Shown here: positions 1-9,265 of the stretch, in pieces
Layout: each line of letters begins with the position of its first letter
Numbering within the stretch: the first letter of the stretch is position 1
Source: Deltaproteobacteria bacterium
GTDB lineage: Bacteria; Myxococcota_A; Polyangia; Polyangiales; Houyiibacteriaceae
DNA length: 64,000 nt
Assembly: GCA_017644045.1 (NCBI GenBank)
Contig: JAEPMI010000002.1
Location: forward strand, 1 to 64,000
Reading direction: 5' to 3'
Made by a program: the position numbers and the translations under genes
The notes under the pieces: model-generated
The model's input: the letters and a program-made list of their open reading frames with translations, nothing else
Told to the model about the DNA's origin: nothing
Databases searched by the model: none

Positions 1-75
1 CGGGCCGCCTGTGGCGCGCCACGACGAGTGACGCACGGGGCGCTCCTTCGTGAGACCCCTTTCTTCGCAGGAGTC

Positions 76-163
76 AGAACTCAAGAGCGTCCCTCAGGTG
101 CAGAAGTACACCTGAGGGACGCTCTTGAGTTCTTTCCCAGTTCACAGTTCTTTCCCAGTTCAC
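76..163. repeat. Perfect 25-bp inverted repeat plus tandem 18-bp copy (39-bp repeat family)
   Basis: Bases 76-100 and 109-133 are exact reverse complements with an 8-base loop, making a very stable hairpin around the core AACTCAAGAGCGTCCC. The right half continues as a full 39-bp family member (107-145, reverse orientation). Its last 18 bases are repeated perfectly in tandem (128-145 and 146-163). It lies in front of the glycosyltransferase gene. A terminator for an upstream gene outside the window is possible, but there is no clear T-tract. Confidence 0.85.
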
Positions 164-171
164 ATTCGTTT

Positions 172-210
172 GTGAACTCAGAAAGAACTCAAGAGCGTCC
201 CCGAGGTGTA
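172..210 (+). repeat. 39-bp dispersed repeat, forward copy
   Basis: Full-length copy of the element seen at 107-145, 12982-13020, 13149-13187, 45580-45618 and 45690-45728. It ends 8 bases before the glycosyltransferase start, so it sits in that gene's leader; the AAGGG directly after it could serve as ribosome binding site. Confidence 0.85.
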
Positions 211-218
211 AGGGTTTG

Positions 219-1259
219 ATGAGGATGAAGACGCTGCATGTGGCGTGCATGCCCTACCCGACGCCGCAGGGGACGCAGGCGTTGGTGGGGGCGATGATGC
301 GGGCGCTTCACGCGCGTGGGCGCGATGCGGAGCTGCTCGTGTACGCGGATGGGCAGAGCGACGCCGACCCGCATTGGGTGCGGCGGCTGGGCGATTGGCC
401 CGAGGTGCGGAGCGAGCGCTCGGGGCCCTCGCTCGGGAAGGTCGCGCTCGACCTGCGGATGATCGCGGAGCTCCGCCTGCGGTGGCAGCGCGACCGCCGA
501 CCGGTGATCGCGCACAACGTCGAGGCGGCGGTGGTCGCGCGCGCAGCCGGGGTGCGCCCGCTGATCTACGTCGCGCACACGCGCTTCGACACCGAGCTCG
601 AGACGTACGCCTCCGATCGCATCGCGGCGCCGCTGCGACGGGTGGGTGGAGTGCTCGACCGGATCGCGGCCGGTGTGGATGCGGTGGGTGCCGTGTCGCC
701 GAACCTCGCCGCGCACCTCGGCGGGACCTACCTGCCCTCGCCCTGGCCGGAGCGACCGGCGGCGGGCGAGCTGGGTCGCTGGGTGCTCTACGGGGGCAAC
801 CTCGACGGCTACCAGGGCTGGGAGCACGTGGTGGACGCGTGTGCGCTCGCCAGGCTCCCACTGCTCGTGGCGACCGAGTCCGATCCCGCACCGGTCTACG
901 AGCACGCGCGCCGCGCAGGCCTCGAGGAGCTCGAGCTCGCGCCGCTCCGCACGGACGCCGACCGCGAGCGCGCCCACGCGCGCTGCTTCGCGGTGGCGGT
1001 GCCACGACGCTCGCCGGGCGGCCTGCCGATGAAGATGCTGGACGCCCTCGCCCGCGACCGACCGGTGGTCGCGATGGAGCGCGCGCTCGCAGGCCTCGAC
1101 CCCGATGGCGTGGTCACGGTCGCGAACGACGACCCGCGCGCGTTCGCCGAAGGGCTCGAGCTCGTGCGCCGCGTCCGCCCGAGAGGCGGCCGCGCATGGG
1201 TGCGACGAGAGTGCAACGGCGCCACGTTCACCGCGGCGCTCGAGTCGCTGCTCAGATGA
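219..1259 (+). CDS. Glycosyltransferase, GT4-like (GT-B fold)
   Basis: About 346 residues with a GT-B layout. The N-terminal acceptor half opens with a beta strand and a glycine turn (residues ~5-30, YPTPQGTQ). The C-terminal half contains the YGGNLDGYQGWE strand-loop and an RSPGGLPMKMLDALA stretch, typical of the GT4 donor-binding loop. It probably transfers a sugar from a nucleotide- or lipid-linked donor to a surface glycan or lipid; donor and acceptor cannot be read from sequence. ATG codons at 219 and 225 are both possible; AAGGG at 210-214 fits either. Its stop overlaps the convergent lipoprotein gene's 3' end by 8 bases. Confidence 0.75.
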   Translation: MRMKTLHVACMPYPTPQGTQALVGAMMRALHARGRDAELLVYADGQSDADPHWVRRLGDWPEVRSERSGPSLGKVALDLRMIAELRLRWQRDRRPVIAHNVEAAVVARAAGVRPLIYVAHTRFDTELETYASDRIAAPLRRVGGVLDRIAAGVDAVGAVSPNLAAHLGGTYLPSPWPERPAAGELGRWVLYGGNLDGYQGWEHVVDACALARLPLLVATESDPAPVYEHARRAGLEELELAPLRTDADRERAHARCFAVAVPRRSPGGLPMKMLDALARDRPVVAMERALAGLDPDGVVTVANDDPRAFAEGLELVRRVRPRGGRAWVRRECNGATFTAALESLLR

Positions 1260-3114
1260 GGTTGATGCGGGTCAGGTTCGACCCACCCGCGTAGCCGTAG
1301 CTGCCGACCGAGTGGTAGCCGTAGACCATGATGCCCACCGGTCGAGTGGACTCGACGGTGTGGCTGCCACCGCTGACCGGACAGGTGACCGCGGTGTAGG
1401 TCTCGCCCCCGATCATGCCGGCCTCCTCGTACTCGCAGAGGCGCATGAACTCGTCGCCGGCGATGTCGCCGCCGTCGAGGAAGACGGTGGTGCCGGTCGG
1501 CACGCTGAGCACGACGTAGTTCGAGCTGAACGTGTCCGGCACGAGGAAGAGGTAGTCGTCGCGGTACTGCTCGAAGGGCGGGTAGAGGATCATGGAGGGG
1601 TCACCGCCGTGACCGCTCATGTAGCTGTGGACCCAGTTCTGACTGACGAGCATCTGCATGATGCTCACCGCCTCCGACGCGTTCATCACGAACGAGCGGT
1701 CGGTGCTGAACTCGCGCCACTCGTTCTCGTTCAACGTGAAGCTGTCGTTCGGAGCCGGCAGGTTCGTCGTGACCGTGGTCCCGTCTTTGTCGGCCATCAC
1801 CCGGTAGATGTCGGGCTCGCGCCAGGTGGGGTGGTCCGTCCGTAGCGGGCTGCGCGTGATCACGAAGTCCTGCCCCCACGCGGTGGTCGGGAAGACCTGC
1901 TCCTCGACGTGCTCGGTGCAGCAACGACCGTCTTCGTCGGTCCAGTCGGGATGCTGGCTCACGGAGTCGCCGATGGGCGCGATCGCGCGCTCGCCGCCGC
2001 TGAAGACCGCGACCGGAGCCGTCGCCTGGACGATGGTGCCGGTCATGTCGCCGGGGATGTCGGTGCTCTCGAGGTTCAGCACGTCGTAGGGACCGATGAC
2101 GTACTCGATGGTCTCGCCGGCGGAGGCCGCGGCGATCGTGCCGCCGCCCTGGATCTCTCCGCCGATGATCGGCCCGCCGAGCGTCACGGTGACGGTGGTG
2201 TTCGGCTGCGTGCCGACGACGGTCACGTAGGAGTGATCGGGGATGCCCGCGAGGTCGATGCCGCCGACCTCGACCGGGTTCGCCGTGGGCCAGCCGATGA
2301 TCCGGTAGTGCTGGTCGAGCGCGGGCACCGGCAACAAGAGCGACGCATCGTTCGAGGCGCTCTCGATGATCGGGTTGAACTGATACGCGACGACCGGGAA
2401 GTTCGTCCGGATGCGGTAGGCGTTGTTGGTCAGCATCGTGCCCGGGCCCTCGACGTCCGGCGTGCTGCCGTCCACTTCACGGGCAGGTAGATCGATGCGA
2501 ACGAGCGCGTTGGGCGGCACGTTGTGCGTTTCGAAGAGCGACTCCGCCGGCGCGTTGGGCTGCCCGTTGCTCTGGTAGACGCTGGCGAGCACCGGCACGT
2601 TGCTGGTGTTGGCGAGCACGACCGCGAACTGCTCCTGCGCCGGCGGGAGCCCACCGAGCGGTCCCTGCGACCACTCGTTGTCCAGGTCGACGACCATGTA
2701 GTCGCAGCCGACGTTCGAGCGCTCCATGGCGGCGTTCTCGCAGGCGTCGACGCACACCCCACTCGAGCACACCTCGCTCGGCGGGCACTCGCGCACCAGC
2801 TCGGAGCTCATGCCGTCGGGGTAGCAGAGTCGGATCTCCTGACCGTCGCAGTAGTTGCGGTCGGGGATGCAGTCGCGGCAGCCGAGACCGTCGACGCACG
2901 CGCTGCCGATCGCGCAGCTCTCCTGCAGGACCTCTTCGCCGCCGACGCAGCTGTAGACCTCGAGCCCCCGGCAGCTGAGGCTGCCTTCGGAGCAGGGGCC
3001 ATCCGGACCGAGGTCGCGGCCGCCGCCGACTCGTCCGTCGTCTCCGCAGCCGCTCAGCGCGAGGGCGAGGACGAACACCGAAGAAAGAACACGAAAGCCA
3101 TCACACGTCGCCAT
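1252..3114 (-). CDS. IgGFc-binding-domain lipoprotein (copy 1)
   Basis: 620 residues. A signal peptide ends in a lipobox (LALSGC, Cys ~23), followed by a Cys-rich segment (~40-125) with repeated C-x-G spacing and then a long beta-rich region (~150-620). The latter matches the IgGFc-binding N-terminal type domain found in many myxobacterial lipoproteins; the block FEQYRDDYLFLVP and a closing GxMVYGYHSVGSYGYAGG are visible. Expected on the cell surface or periplasmic face; a role in adhesion is inference. A paralogue of nearly the same length and order lies at 53652-55544. The start is the ATG at 3114, divergent from the NifU-like gene. Confidence 0.8.
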   Translation of the reverse strand: MATCDGFRVLSSVFVLALALSGCGDDGRVGGGRDLGPDGPCSEGSLSCRGLEVYSCVGGEEVLQESCAIGSACVDGLGCRDCIPDRNYCDGQEIRLCYPDGMSSELVRECPPSEVCSSGVCVDACENAAMERSNVGCDYMVVDLDNEWSQGPLGGLPPAQEQFAVVLANTSNVPVLASVYQSNGQPNAPAESLFETHNVPPNALVRIDLPAREVDGSTPDVEGPGTMLTNNAYRIRTNFPVVAYQFNPIIESASNDASLLLPVPALDQHYRIIGWPTANPVEVGGIDLAGIPDHSYVTVVGTQPNTTVTVTLGGPIIGGEIQGGGTIAAASAGETIEYVIGPYDVLNLESTDIPGDMTGTIVQATAPVAVFSGGERAIAPIGDSVSQHPDWTDEDGRCCTEHVEEQVFPTTAWGQDFVITRSPLRTDHPTWREPDIYRVMADKDGTTVTTNLPAPNDSFTLNENEWREFSTDRSFVMNASEAVSIMQMLVSQNWVHSYMSGHGGDPSMILYPPFEQYRDDYLFLVPDTFSSNYVVLSVPTGTTVFLDGGDIAGDEFMRLCEYEEAGMIGGETYTAVTCPVSGGSHTVESTRPVGIMVYGYHSVGSYGYAGGSNLTRINLI

Positions 3115-3254
3115 ACATCACCATCCGGGTCCCCAGGCTAGGGCTCGGGCGTTCCCCTACGGCTGTGGAAGCTCACGTGGAGCGCTCGCGCGCGCCAGCG
3201 GTAAGCCGGCTTTCCGATTCACCATTCGGGGCGTCCGCTCTGGTACGCTGAGCC

Positions 3255-3530
3255 GTGCGCGACGCACTCGAGACGATGATCGAAGAGGTGCTCCGACCGC
3301 TGCTCCAGGCGGACGGCGGGGACATCGAGCTCGTGAGCGTGGAGGACGCGAAGGTGGTGGTCCGAACGAAGGGCGAAGCCGCCTTCGGGGCGGGCAGCCA
3401 CTACGTCCGCGTCTCGGTGATCGAGCCCGCCATCCGGAAGGTCGTGGGCGCCGACGTGGACATCGCCATCGAGAAGGCCGTGCCCAAGGCGACCCGTCGC
3501 TCCGACCCCGGCCGCGCCTCCGAACCCTGA
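3255..3530 (+). CDS. NifU C-terminal-like domain protein lacking the CxxC pair
   Basis: 91 residues, GTG start. The profile LETMIEEVLRPLLQADGGDIELV followed by a beta hairpin and a helix matches the NifU/Nfu C-terminal domain, which carries a CxxC that holds a transient Fe-S cluster. Here the position expected to hold the cysteines reads GAGSHYVRV, and there is no cysteine in the whole protein. So the fold is recognisable but classical cluster scaffolding is not possible. It stands alone, without other isc/suf genes. It may be a structural or regulatory derivative; the function is unknown. Confidence 0.7.
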   Translation: MRDALETMIEEVLRPLLQADGGDIELVSVEDAKVVVRTKGEAAFGAGSHYVRVSVIEPAIRKVVGADVDIAIEKAVPKATRRSDPGRASEP

Positions 3531-3668
3531 TCGGTGTGACACGTCGGCGTGAAGGTGAGTTCACGCGTGGTCGGTCCCGCACGCTCGTTTCGGGCCGATC
3601 GAGGGATTTTTCCCCGCCACTCGACCGTTCCAGCACGCGGCATGGTGCGTGCTAGGATCTCCCCCGCC

Positions 3669-4238
3669 ATGAAACGCCGCGCACTGCTTCTCCTCCTCTC
3701 TGCTTCGATGGCCGTTCCGATGCTCGCCTTCCAGGGCGGCTGCGGAGGCCCCGCCTACGTCGTCGACGGTGAGGGTCCGACCTACCTGATGACCAACCTG
3801 CACGCCGACGCTCGGCGCCGGCTCACCTCGCTCAACTACTCCTCGCCGCGCGGGGGAACGCTCCTCCCGATCTGCACGCCGGTGACCCTGGAGCGAATCC
3901 GAGGGCGGGTGATCACCTTCCGCGCGGACACCACGGGCCTGCGCTACCAGTACATCGTCACCCGTCACTCGCGCGCGCCGGTCGAGGAGCACGTCCAGCG
4001 TTACTTCGGGACCCAGTGCCCGAACATCGGGTCGATGAGCCCCGAGGACCAGGCCGGCGTCCAGAACGGTCAGGTCTACCAGGGCATGACCAAGCAGGGG
4101 GTCATCATGGCCATCGGCTACCCGCCCGAGCACGCGACGCCGACCCTCCAGGGCGACGTCTGGAAGTACTGGGCCACGAGCAACAACCGCTTCGAGGTCT
4201 ACTTCACCAACGGCATCGTGAGCGGGATCCGGAACTAG
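3669..4238 (+). CDS. Predicted secreted/lipoprotein with BamE (SmpA/OmlA)-like C-terminal half
   Basis: 189 residues from the ATG at 3669; an upstream in-frame extension exists but the signal sequence begins here. The N-terminal hydrophobic stretch is followed by QGGC, a non-canonical lipobox. The C-terminal part (GQVYQGMTKQGVIMAIGYP, then WKYW and FEVYFTNGIV) follows the BamE/SmpA pattern of a short helix after a GMT turn and two strands. A link to outer-membrane assembly is inference from that similarity. It faces a convergent lipoprotein gene, with a repeat/terminator element between them. Confidence 0.55.
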   Translation: MKRRALLLLLSASMAVPMLAFQGGCGGPAYVVDGEGPTYLMTNLHADARRRLTSLNYSSPRGGTLLPICTPVTLERIRGRVITFRADTTGLRYQYIVTRHSRAPVEEHVQRYFGTQCPNIGSMSPEDQAGVQNGQVYQGMTKQGVIMAIGYPPEHATPTLQGDVWKYWATSNNRFEVYFTNGIVSGIRN

Positions 4239-4240
4239 CC

Positions 4241-4407
4241 AGCGAGCCGCAGGCGAGCTCCCTCACCCTCACCCTCACCCTCACCCTCGCCCTACCCCTC
4301 ACCCTTCAGAACGGAAGCGCCCCCGATCGAGTCGATCGGGGGCGTTCTGCGTTCCGTGAACCGTCTGTCTGTCGAAAGGGTGAGGGTCAGGGCGAGGGTG
4401 AGGGACT
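4241..4407. repeat. CCTCAC-tract element wrapped around a bidirectional terminator hairpin (copy 1)
   Basis: Starts with one GCGAGCCGCAGGCGAGCT-like unit. A CCTCAC/CCCTCAC tract follows (about 4258-4308), then a strong hairpin CGCCCCCGATCG...CGATCGGGGGCG (4318-4344) and an inverse GGGTGAGGG tract (about 4377-4405). The two tracts can pair, enclosing the inner hairpin. It separates convergent genes, so a bidirectional terminator is the natural reading. A second copy lies at 5301-5475. Confidence 0.8.
4318..4344. terminator. Bidirectional hairpin terminator
   Basis: Near-perfect palindrome CGCCCCCGATCGA with its complement, followed on the + side by TTCTGCGTT and preceded by GAACGG. It serves the convergent genes ending at 4238 (+) and 4427 (-). 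The T-tract is weak, as expected at this base composition. Confidence 0.6.
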
Positions 4408-4426
4408 TGCCTCCTCTCGCCCCCAC

Positions 4427-5263
4427 TCAGAACGCGAACGTCACCTGCCCGCCCGCTGCGTCGTCCAACACCAAGCTCCCGTGCGGGACCTCCGCGTCCG
4501 GGTCGTCGATGACCAGCTCGCCTCCGTCGTACCGGGGCCGGTCGGGCCAACGCGCGCACGCTCGCGACGAGGTCGCCACGTCGTCCGCGTAGTAGACCAG
4601 CGCGCGGGCGGCCAGAGCGCCATCGTTCTCCCGTATCTCGACGACCACCGTCTCGGTGAGGAGCGGCGCGCTCGGCCCCTTGTCGAAGCGCAGTACTCCG
4701 CGGTTGGTCACCGTCACGGGGCTCGGCACCCGGCACATCCAGAGTGAGGTTCCGTCGCAGGCGACGGAGACTTCCGTCGCGGGCTCGACCGCGGGGTCGA
4801 TCGTCACCGTGACGTTCAGGTTCGACGTGGCCGTGATCACCTCGTCGCCGATCATGTCCATCGGGTGGCAGACCGAGTCGTTCAGACTGGGCCCCGCGGG
4901 GAACCAATCCGATCCGAAGGCCCAGCGACCGTCGGCGCTCGTCTCGCAGAAGGGGTCGCCCGCGGAGCAGAAGCTGGGCTCCCAGCCATCCCGCACGCAG
5001 CCGCCCGAGAACCAGGCGCATCCCGTGTCGTTGCAAGCCATCAACGGGTCGCCGGTGCCACCGCAGTCCATCCAGCCATAGCCTCCCGTGCAGCTCGTCG
5101 GCGCCTCACCGCCCGGACAGTTCCGCGCGACGGGATCGAAGGGAGGGACGTAGGGCTGCGCGTCGGGAGGCACCGAAGCGTCGGCCGGCGGGACCGTGTC
5201 GCTCGAGCCTCCGCAACCGATGAGCGCGGCGGCAAAGGCGACGGTGCTCAATCGGGAAAGCAT
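4427..5263 (-). CDS. Cys-rich lipoprotein of unknown function
   Basis: 278 residues from the ATG at 5263. A signal peptide with lipobox (AALIGC) is followed by a Ser/Pro/Asp linker (SSDTVPPADASVPPDAQ), typical of myxobacterial outer-membrane lipoproteins. A Cys- and Trp-rich section (~55-110) then precedes a beta-rich C-terminal half. I do not recognise a family. It is flanked on both sides by the CCTCAC-tract repeat element, so it is probably transcribed alone. Confidence 0.65.
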   Translation of the reverse strand: MLSRLSTVAFAAALIGCGGSSDTVPPADASVPPDAQPYVPPFDPVARNCPGGEAPTSCTGGYGWMDCGGTGDPLMACNDTGCAWFSGGCVRDGWEPSFCSAGDPFCETSADGRWAFGSDWFPAGPSLNDSVCHPMDMIGDEVITATSNLNVTVTIDPAVEPATEVSVACDGTSLWMCRVPSPVTVTNRGVLRFDKGPSAPLLTETVVVEIRENDGALAARALVYYADDVATSSRACARWPDRPRYDGGELVIDDPDAEVPHGSLVLDDAAGGQVTFAF

Positions 5264-5300
5264 TCCCGAAGGTAGCATGGGCTCAGAGCGGGTTCTTCTA

Positions 5301-5475
5301 GCGAGCCGAAGGCGAGCCGCGAGCCGAAGGCGAGCTGCGAGCCGAAGGCGAGCTCCCTCACCCTCACCCTCGCCCTACCCCTCGCCCTTCGAAACACGGA
5401 CGCCCCCGATCGACGCGATCGGGGGCGTTCTTGCGTTCCCTCTGCCTATGAGGGTGAGGGTGAGGGTCCGGTGGC
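5301..5475. repeat. CCTCAC-tract element with three 18-bp units and terminator hairpin (copy 2)
   Basis: Three direct 18-bp units GCGAGCCGAAGGCGAGCY (5301-5318, 5319-5336, 5337-5354) run into a CCCTCACCCTCGCC tract. The hairpin CGCCCCCGATCG-ACG-CGATCGGGGGCG (5401-5427) is followed by TTCTTGCGTT and an inverse GAGGGTGAGGG tract. The architecture is as at 4241-4407, but with three units where that copy has one. Located between the lipoprotein start and the end of fadJ. Confidence 0.8.
5401..5427. terminator. Hairpin terminator, likely for the fadIJ operon
   Basis: 12-bp perfect stem with a 3-base loop, about 50 bases downstream of the fadJ stop on the minus strand. The same hairpin sequence sits at 4318-4344. 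Confidence 0.55.
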
Positions 5476-5478
5476 TCG

Positions 5479-7698
5479 CTACGCTCGTGCCGAGGTCACC
5501 ACGGTCTTCGCGACCGGCTCGCCGGGCTTCACCTGGTTCGACCCATGGAAGGTCTTCCCCTGGCTGGCCATGGAGAGCAGCAGCGGCGCCGGGTCGAAGC
5601 GCGGGCCGTAGGTCTGCGCGTACTGCTGCAGGCGGTCGACGATGGTGCCGGCGCCATGCTTGTCCACGAAGCGGAAGGGGCCGCCGGTGAAGGGCGGGAA
5701 ACCGAGGCCGAAGATGGCGCCGATGTCGCCGTCGCGAGCGCTCCGGAGGATGCCCTCCTGGAAGCAGAGCGCGGCCTCGTTGACCATCATCAACGTGCAC
5801 CGCCAGGCGATGTCCTCGTTGCTGAGCTCCTCGTTGGTCGGCTGCACGCCGAGCACCTCGTAGATGCTCTCGTCCGGGCCCTTCGACTTGCCGTCCTCGT
5901 AGAGGTAGAAGCCGCGGCCGTTCTTGCGGCCCTTCCGGTCGTCGGCGACGAGCTTGTCCATGCCGGCCGGCGGGACCATCCGGTCACCGAAGGCGTCGAC
6001 CATGATCTTGCCGACCTTCGCGCCGACGTCGATGCCCACCTCGTCGGTGAGCTTCATCGGACCCACGGGGAAGCCGAAGCTCAGCAGCGCCTCGTCGATG
6101 CGATCGATGGCCACGCCCTCGGCGAGAATGTGGGCCGCCTCGTTCATCATCGGCGCGAGAATGCGCGTGGTGTAGAAGCCCACGCCGTCCTTCACGACGA
6201 TCACCGTCTTGCCCTGCTTCTTGCCGAGCTCGACGCACGTCGCCGTGACCTCGTCGGCCGTCTTGTCCGTCACGATGATCTCGAGCAGCGGCATCTTGTC
6301 GACCGGCGAGAAGTAGTGCATCCCGATCACGTTCTCGGGTTTGCTCGCGGCCTCGGCGATCTTGGTGATCGGCAGCGACGAGGTGTTGGACGCAAAGATG
6401 ACGCCCTCGGGTCCGTTCGCCTCGACGTCCTTCACCATCTGCTGCTTGAGCGCGAGATCCTCGAACACCGCCTCCACCACGACGTTGCAGTCTTTGAAGC
6501 CGCTGTAGTCGGTGGTGCCGGCGATCTGCATCATCAGCTCGCTGGCTTTCATCGGCGTCATCTTCTTGCGGCTGACCCGCTTGTCGATGAGGTCGCGGCA
6601 GTACTTCAGGCCCCAGAGCACACCCTTGCTGTCGCGGTCCTTCAGGCGGACCGGCGTCTTGGCGATGCTCGCGGTGACGTAGGCGATGCCCGCGCCCATC
6701 AGGCCGGCACCGAGCATGCCGAGACGCTGCACCTTCTTCGGCTCGACCGAGTCGTCCTCGACGCCGTTGTCCTTCTTGATCGACTGCGTCGCGAAGAAGA
6801 TCGAACGCAGCGCCTCGGACTCCGGCGACATCACGAGCTTGCCGAAGGCCTTCGCCTCCGCCTCGAGGCCCGCCTTCATTCCGTCCGCGAGGCCGGCCTT
6901 CACCACGTCGAGGATCGCGTCCTGCGCCGGGTAGAGACCGCGCGTCTTCTTGTGCAGCTGCTTGCGCGCCTGGTCGAAGACGACCTTTCGCCCGACCGGG
7001 TTCCGCGCCATCGCGAGCTCCTTCAGAGCCTCGCTGCCCTCGAAGCGCTCGAAGAGCCCCTCGTCCTCGAGGTGGCCCTCGTCGGCGAGGCGCACCGCGA
7101 GCTCCGCGGCGACCTGCACCACGATCGGCGGCTCGACGACCTCGTCGACGAGCCCGAGCTTCTTCGCCTTGCGGGCGTCGACCTGCTTGCCGGTGAGCAT
7201 GAGATCGAGCGCGGCGGTCAGACCGATGAGGCGCGGGAGCCGCTGGGTTCCGCCGGCGCCGGGCAGGAGCCCGAGCTGCGACTCCGGGAGACCGAGCTTG
7301 GTCTTCTTGTTGTCGGTCGCGACCCGCCCGTGGCACGCCAGCGCGAGCTCGAGCCCGCCACCGAGGCAGGCGCCATCGATCGCGGCGACCACCGGCTTCG
7401 GGAACGAGGCCAAGCGATCCATCGCCGCCTGACCACCGCGCGACATCGCGGCCGCTTCGTCCTCGCTGGTGACCTTGCTGATCATCCCGATGTCGGCGCC
7501 CGCGATGAACGAGCCCTTCTTGCCGGAGGTGAAGACCACGGCCTTCACCGAGGGCTCCCGCTCGAGCGCGTCGAAGGCCTGCGCGAACTCGTCGTTGAAG
7601 TCGGCGCGGAGCGTGTTCATCGACTCGCCCGGCACGTCCATGATGACCACCGCGACGCCACCGTCACGATGCTCGACTCGAAGCATCTCTTCGCTCAC
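5479..7698 (-). CDS. fadJ: Trifunctional-type enoyl-CoA hydratase / 3-hydroxyacyl-CoA dehydrogenase (FadJ/FadB type)
   Basis: 739 residues, the normal length for the alpha subunit of the beta-oxidation complex. The N-terminal crotonase domain (1-~190) shows the oxyanion-hole loops [12 protein letters not shown] and [18 protein letters not shown] middle Rossmann domain (~327-510) has the NAD-binding [11 protein letters not shown] and the [15 protein letters not shown] block, and two C-terminal helical 3HCDH domains follow. It hydrates enoyl-CoA and oxidises the 3-hydroxyacyl-CoA. Its ATG overlaps the end of the thiolase gene by 4 bases, so the two are translationally coupled. Confidence 0.93.
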   Translation of the reverse strand: MSEEMLRVEHRDGGVAVVIMDVPGESMNTLRADFNDEFAQAFDALEREPSVKAVVFTSGKKGSFIAGADIGMISKVTSEDEAAAMSRGGQAAMDRLASFPKPVVAAIDGACLGGGLELALACHGRVATDNKKTKLGLPESQLGLLPGAGGTQRLPRLIGLTAALDLMLTGKQVDARKAKKLGLVDEVVEPPIVVQVAAELAVRLADEGHLEDEGLFERFEGSEALKELAMARNPVGRKVVFDQARKQLHKKTRGLYPAQDAILDVVKAGLADGMKAGLEAEAKAFGKLVMSPESEALRSIFFATQSIKKDNGVEDDSVEPKKVQRLGMLGAGLMGAGIAYVTASIAKTPVRLKDRDSKGVLWGLKYCRDLIDKRVSRKKMTPMKASELMMQIAGTTDYSGFKDCNVVVEAVFEDLALKQQMVKDVEANGPEGVIFASNTSSLPITKIAEAASKPENVIGMHYFSPVDKMPLLEIIVTDKTADEVTATCVELGKKQGKTVIVVKDGVGFYTTRILAPMMNEAAHILAEGVAIDRIDEALLSFGFPVGPMKLTDEVGIDVGAKVGKIMVDAFGDRMVPPAGMDKLVADDRKGRKNGRGFYLYEDGKSKGPDESIYEVLGVQPTNEELSNEDIAWRCTLMMVNEAALCFQEGILRSARDGDIGAIFGLGFPPFTGGPFRFVDKHGAGTIVDRLQQYAQTYGPRFDPAPLLLSMASQGKTFHGSNQVKPGEPVAKTVVTSARA

Positions 7699-9023
7699 GC
7701 CTCGGCTCCTTCCAGAACGATCGCGGCGCCGATGCCGCCCGCCGCGCAGGCGGTGCAGAGCCCGAGGCCACCACCGCGACGCTTCAGCTCCTGGAGCGTC
7801 TGGGTGATCTGCCGCGCGCCCGTGGCCGCGAAGGGGTGACCGATGGCGATCGAGCCACCGTTCACGTTGAACTTGTCCCAGTCGATCTCGCCGATGGCCT
7901 CATCGCGGCCGAGGTGGTCCTTGGCCCACTGCTTGGACTCGAAGGCCTGGGTGTTGGAGAGCACCTGTGCCGCGAAGGCCTCGTGCATGTCGACCAGCTC
8001 GAGGTCCTTCAGGGTGATGCCGGCGCGGTCGAGCGCTTTGGGCGTCGCGTAGCTCGGACCCATGAGCATCTGCCCGGCCGGGTCGAGCGCGGCGTAGGCG
8101 TAGCTGCGGACGAAGCCGAGAATGTCGAAGCCGAGCGCCTTGGCCTTGTCCTCGCGCATGAGGAGCAGCGCGCTCGCGCCGTCGGTCAGCGGCGAGGCGT
8201 TCGCGGCGGTGATGGTGCCGTGCTTGCGATCGAAGACCGGCTTGAGCTTCGCGTACTTGGCGAGCTCGCCGTCCTCGCGGACCAGGTTGTCCTGGCGGAT
8301 GGCGTCCTCGTAGCGGTCGGGGACGTAGACCTCCATGACCTCGTCGTCGAACTTGCCCTCGCCCCAGGCCTTGGCGGCCAGCGAGTGGCTGCGGAGCGCG
8401 AGCTCGTCCTGCGCCTGGCGCGAGATCGAGTTCTCCTTGGCCATCTTCTCGGCGCTCTCGCCCATGGTCAGCCCGGTCGAGGGCTCCTTGATGGCGGGCG
8501 GCACCGGCGCGAGGTCCTTCAGACCGAGGCTGGCGAAGGCCTTGATGCGGTCCTGGAAGCTGCGGGCCTTGCTGGCCTCGATGAGCGCGACCTGCAGCCG
8601 CTTGCTCACCGTGATGGGCACGTCGCTGGCGCTGTCCGCGCCGCCGGCGATGCCGCAGGCGATGGTCCCGGTGGCGATTGCGTCGACGATGCTGGTGGTC
8701 GACTGGTAGCTCGTCGCGCAGGCGCGGCTGACGCTGTAGGCCTCGATGTGCCGCGGCAGCCCGGTGCCCAGCACGATCTCGCGCGCGATGTTCGGCGCGT
8801 GGACCGAGGGCACGACCTGGCCGTACACGCACTGCTCGACCTCGTTCGGGTCGATGCCGACCCGGGTCATGAGCTCCGCGACCGCGAGCTTGCCGAGCTC
8901 CTGAGCGGTCGTGTCGCGGTACGCGGTCCACTGCTTCGCAAAGGGCGTCCGCAGGCCGGCGACGATCGCCACCCGCTCACCCTTCTTGCCGAGGCGCTGC
9001 TGCGCCGTGCCGTTCTTCGCCAT
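7695..9023 (-). CDS. fadI: Acetyl-CoA acyltransferase (3-ketoacyl-CoA thiolase, FadI type)
   Basis: 442 residues from the ATG at 9023, chosen because GGAGG lies 6-7 bases upstream; a longer upstream frame lacks such a site. The thiolase nucleophile Cys is in [10 protein letters not shown], the catalytic His in [16 protein letters not shown], and the second active-site Cys in [14 protein letters not shown]. It cleaves 3-ketoacyl-CoA to acetyl-CoA and a shortened acyl-CoA. First gene of the fadI-fadJ operon. The insertion pattern matches the FadI rather than the FadA subgroup. Confidence 0.92.
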   Translation of the reverse strand: MAKNGTAQQRLGKKGERVAIVAGLRTPFAKQWTAYRDTTAQELGKLAVAELMTRVGIDPNEVEQCVYGQVVPSVHAPNIAREIVLGTGLPRHIEAYSVSRACATSYQSTTSIVDAIATGTIACGIAGGADSASDVPITVSKRLQVALIEASKARSFQDRIKAFASLGLKDLAPVPPAIKEPSTGLTMGESAEKMAKENSISRQAQDELALRSHSLAAKAWGEGKFDDEVMEVYVPDRYEDAIRQDNLVREDGELAKYAKLKPVFDRKHGTITAANASPLTDGASALLLMREDKAKALGFDILGFVRSYAYAALDPAGQMLMGPSYATPKALDRAGITLKDLELVDMHEAFAAQVLSNTQAFESKQWAKDHLGRDEAIGEIDWDKFNVNGGSIAIGHPFAATGARQITQTLQELKRRGGGLGLCTACAAGGIGAAIVLEGAEA

Positions 9024-9160
9024 TCGAGCCTCCGTGTCGTTGCGTGCGGGCCGAGAAGGTCCCGCCGCGATCGCCACCGCACGCTGAATGGCGATTCACC
9101 CCATCCCTAGACCTCGTGACGCGCCGTGTCAATCGGGGACCCAGAAACGAAACCAAAGAA

Positions 9161-9195
9161 GACGATCGTCCCCGAAAGCTCCGGGGACGATCGTC
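9161..9195 (-). terminator. Hairpin terminator with GACGATCGTCCCC core
   Basis: Perfect 14-bp stem (9161-9174 with 9182-9195) and 7-base loop, followed on the minus strand by TTCTTTGG. It lies downstream of the minus-strand membrane-protein gene ending at 9266 and upstream of fadI. The stem core recurs at 40634-40657 and 40700-40723. Confidence 0.7.
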
Positions 9196-9265
9196 GTCTT
9201 GTCGTCTTAACGACGAACGCCCCCGGCCCGAGGGCAGGAGGCGTCCGGCGAGTCAGCCCGAGTGT

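Noticed and set aside
2-31. Tail of an upstream gene (reads GPPVARHDE then stop)
   Set aside because: Only nine codons are in the window; nothing supports it beyond an open frame.
28-219. 63-codon frame across the first repeats (ERTQERP peptide)
   Set aside because: The same peptide arises wherever the 39-bp repeat occurs; the frame follows the repeat rather than a gene.
5545-9110. Long open frames antisense to fadJ and fadI (764 and 424 codons)
   Set aside because: Products of GC-rich antisense codons, rich in Arg/His/Leu/Val without motifs, lying opposite clear fatty-acid oxidation genes.
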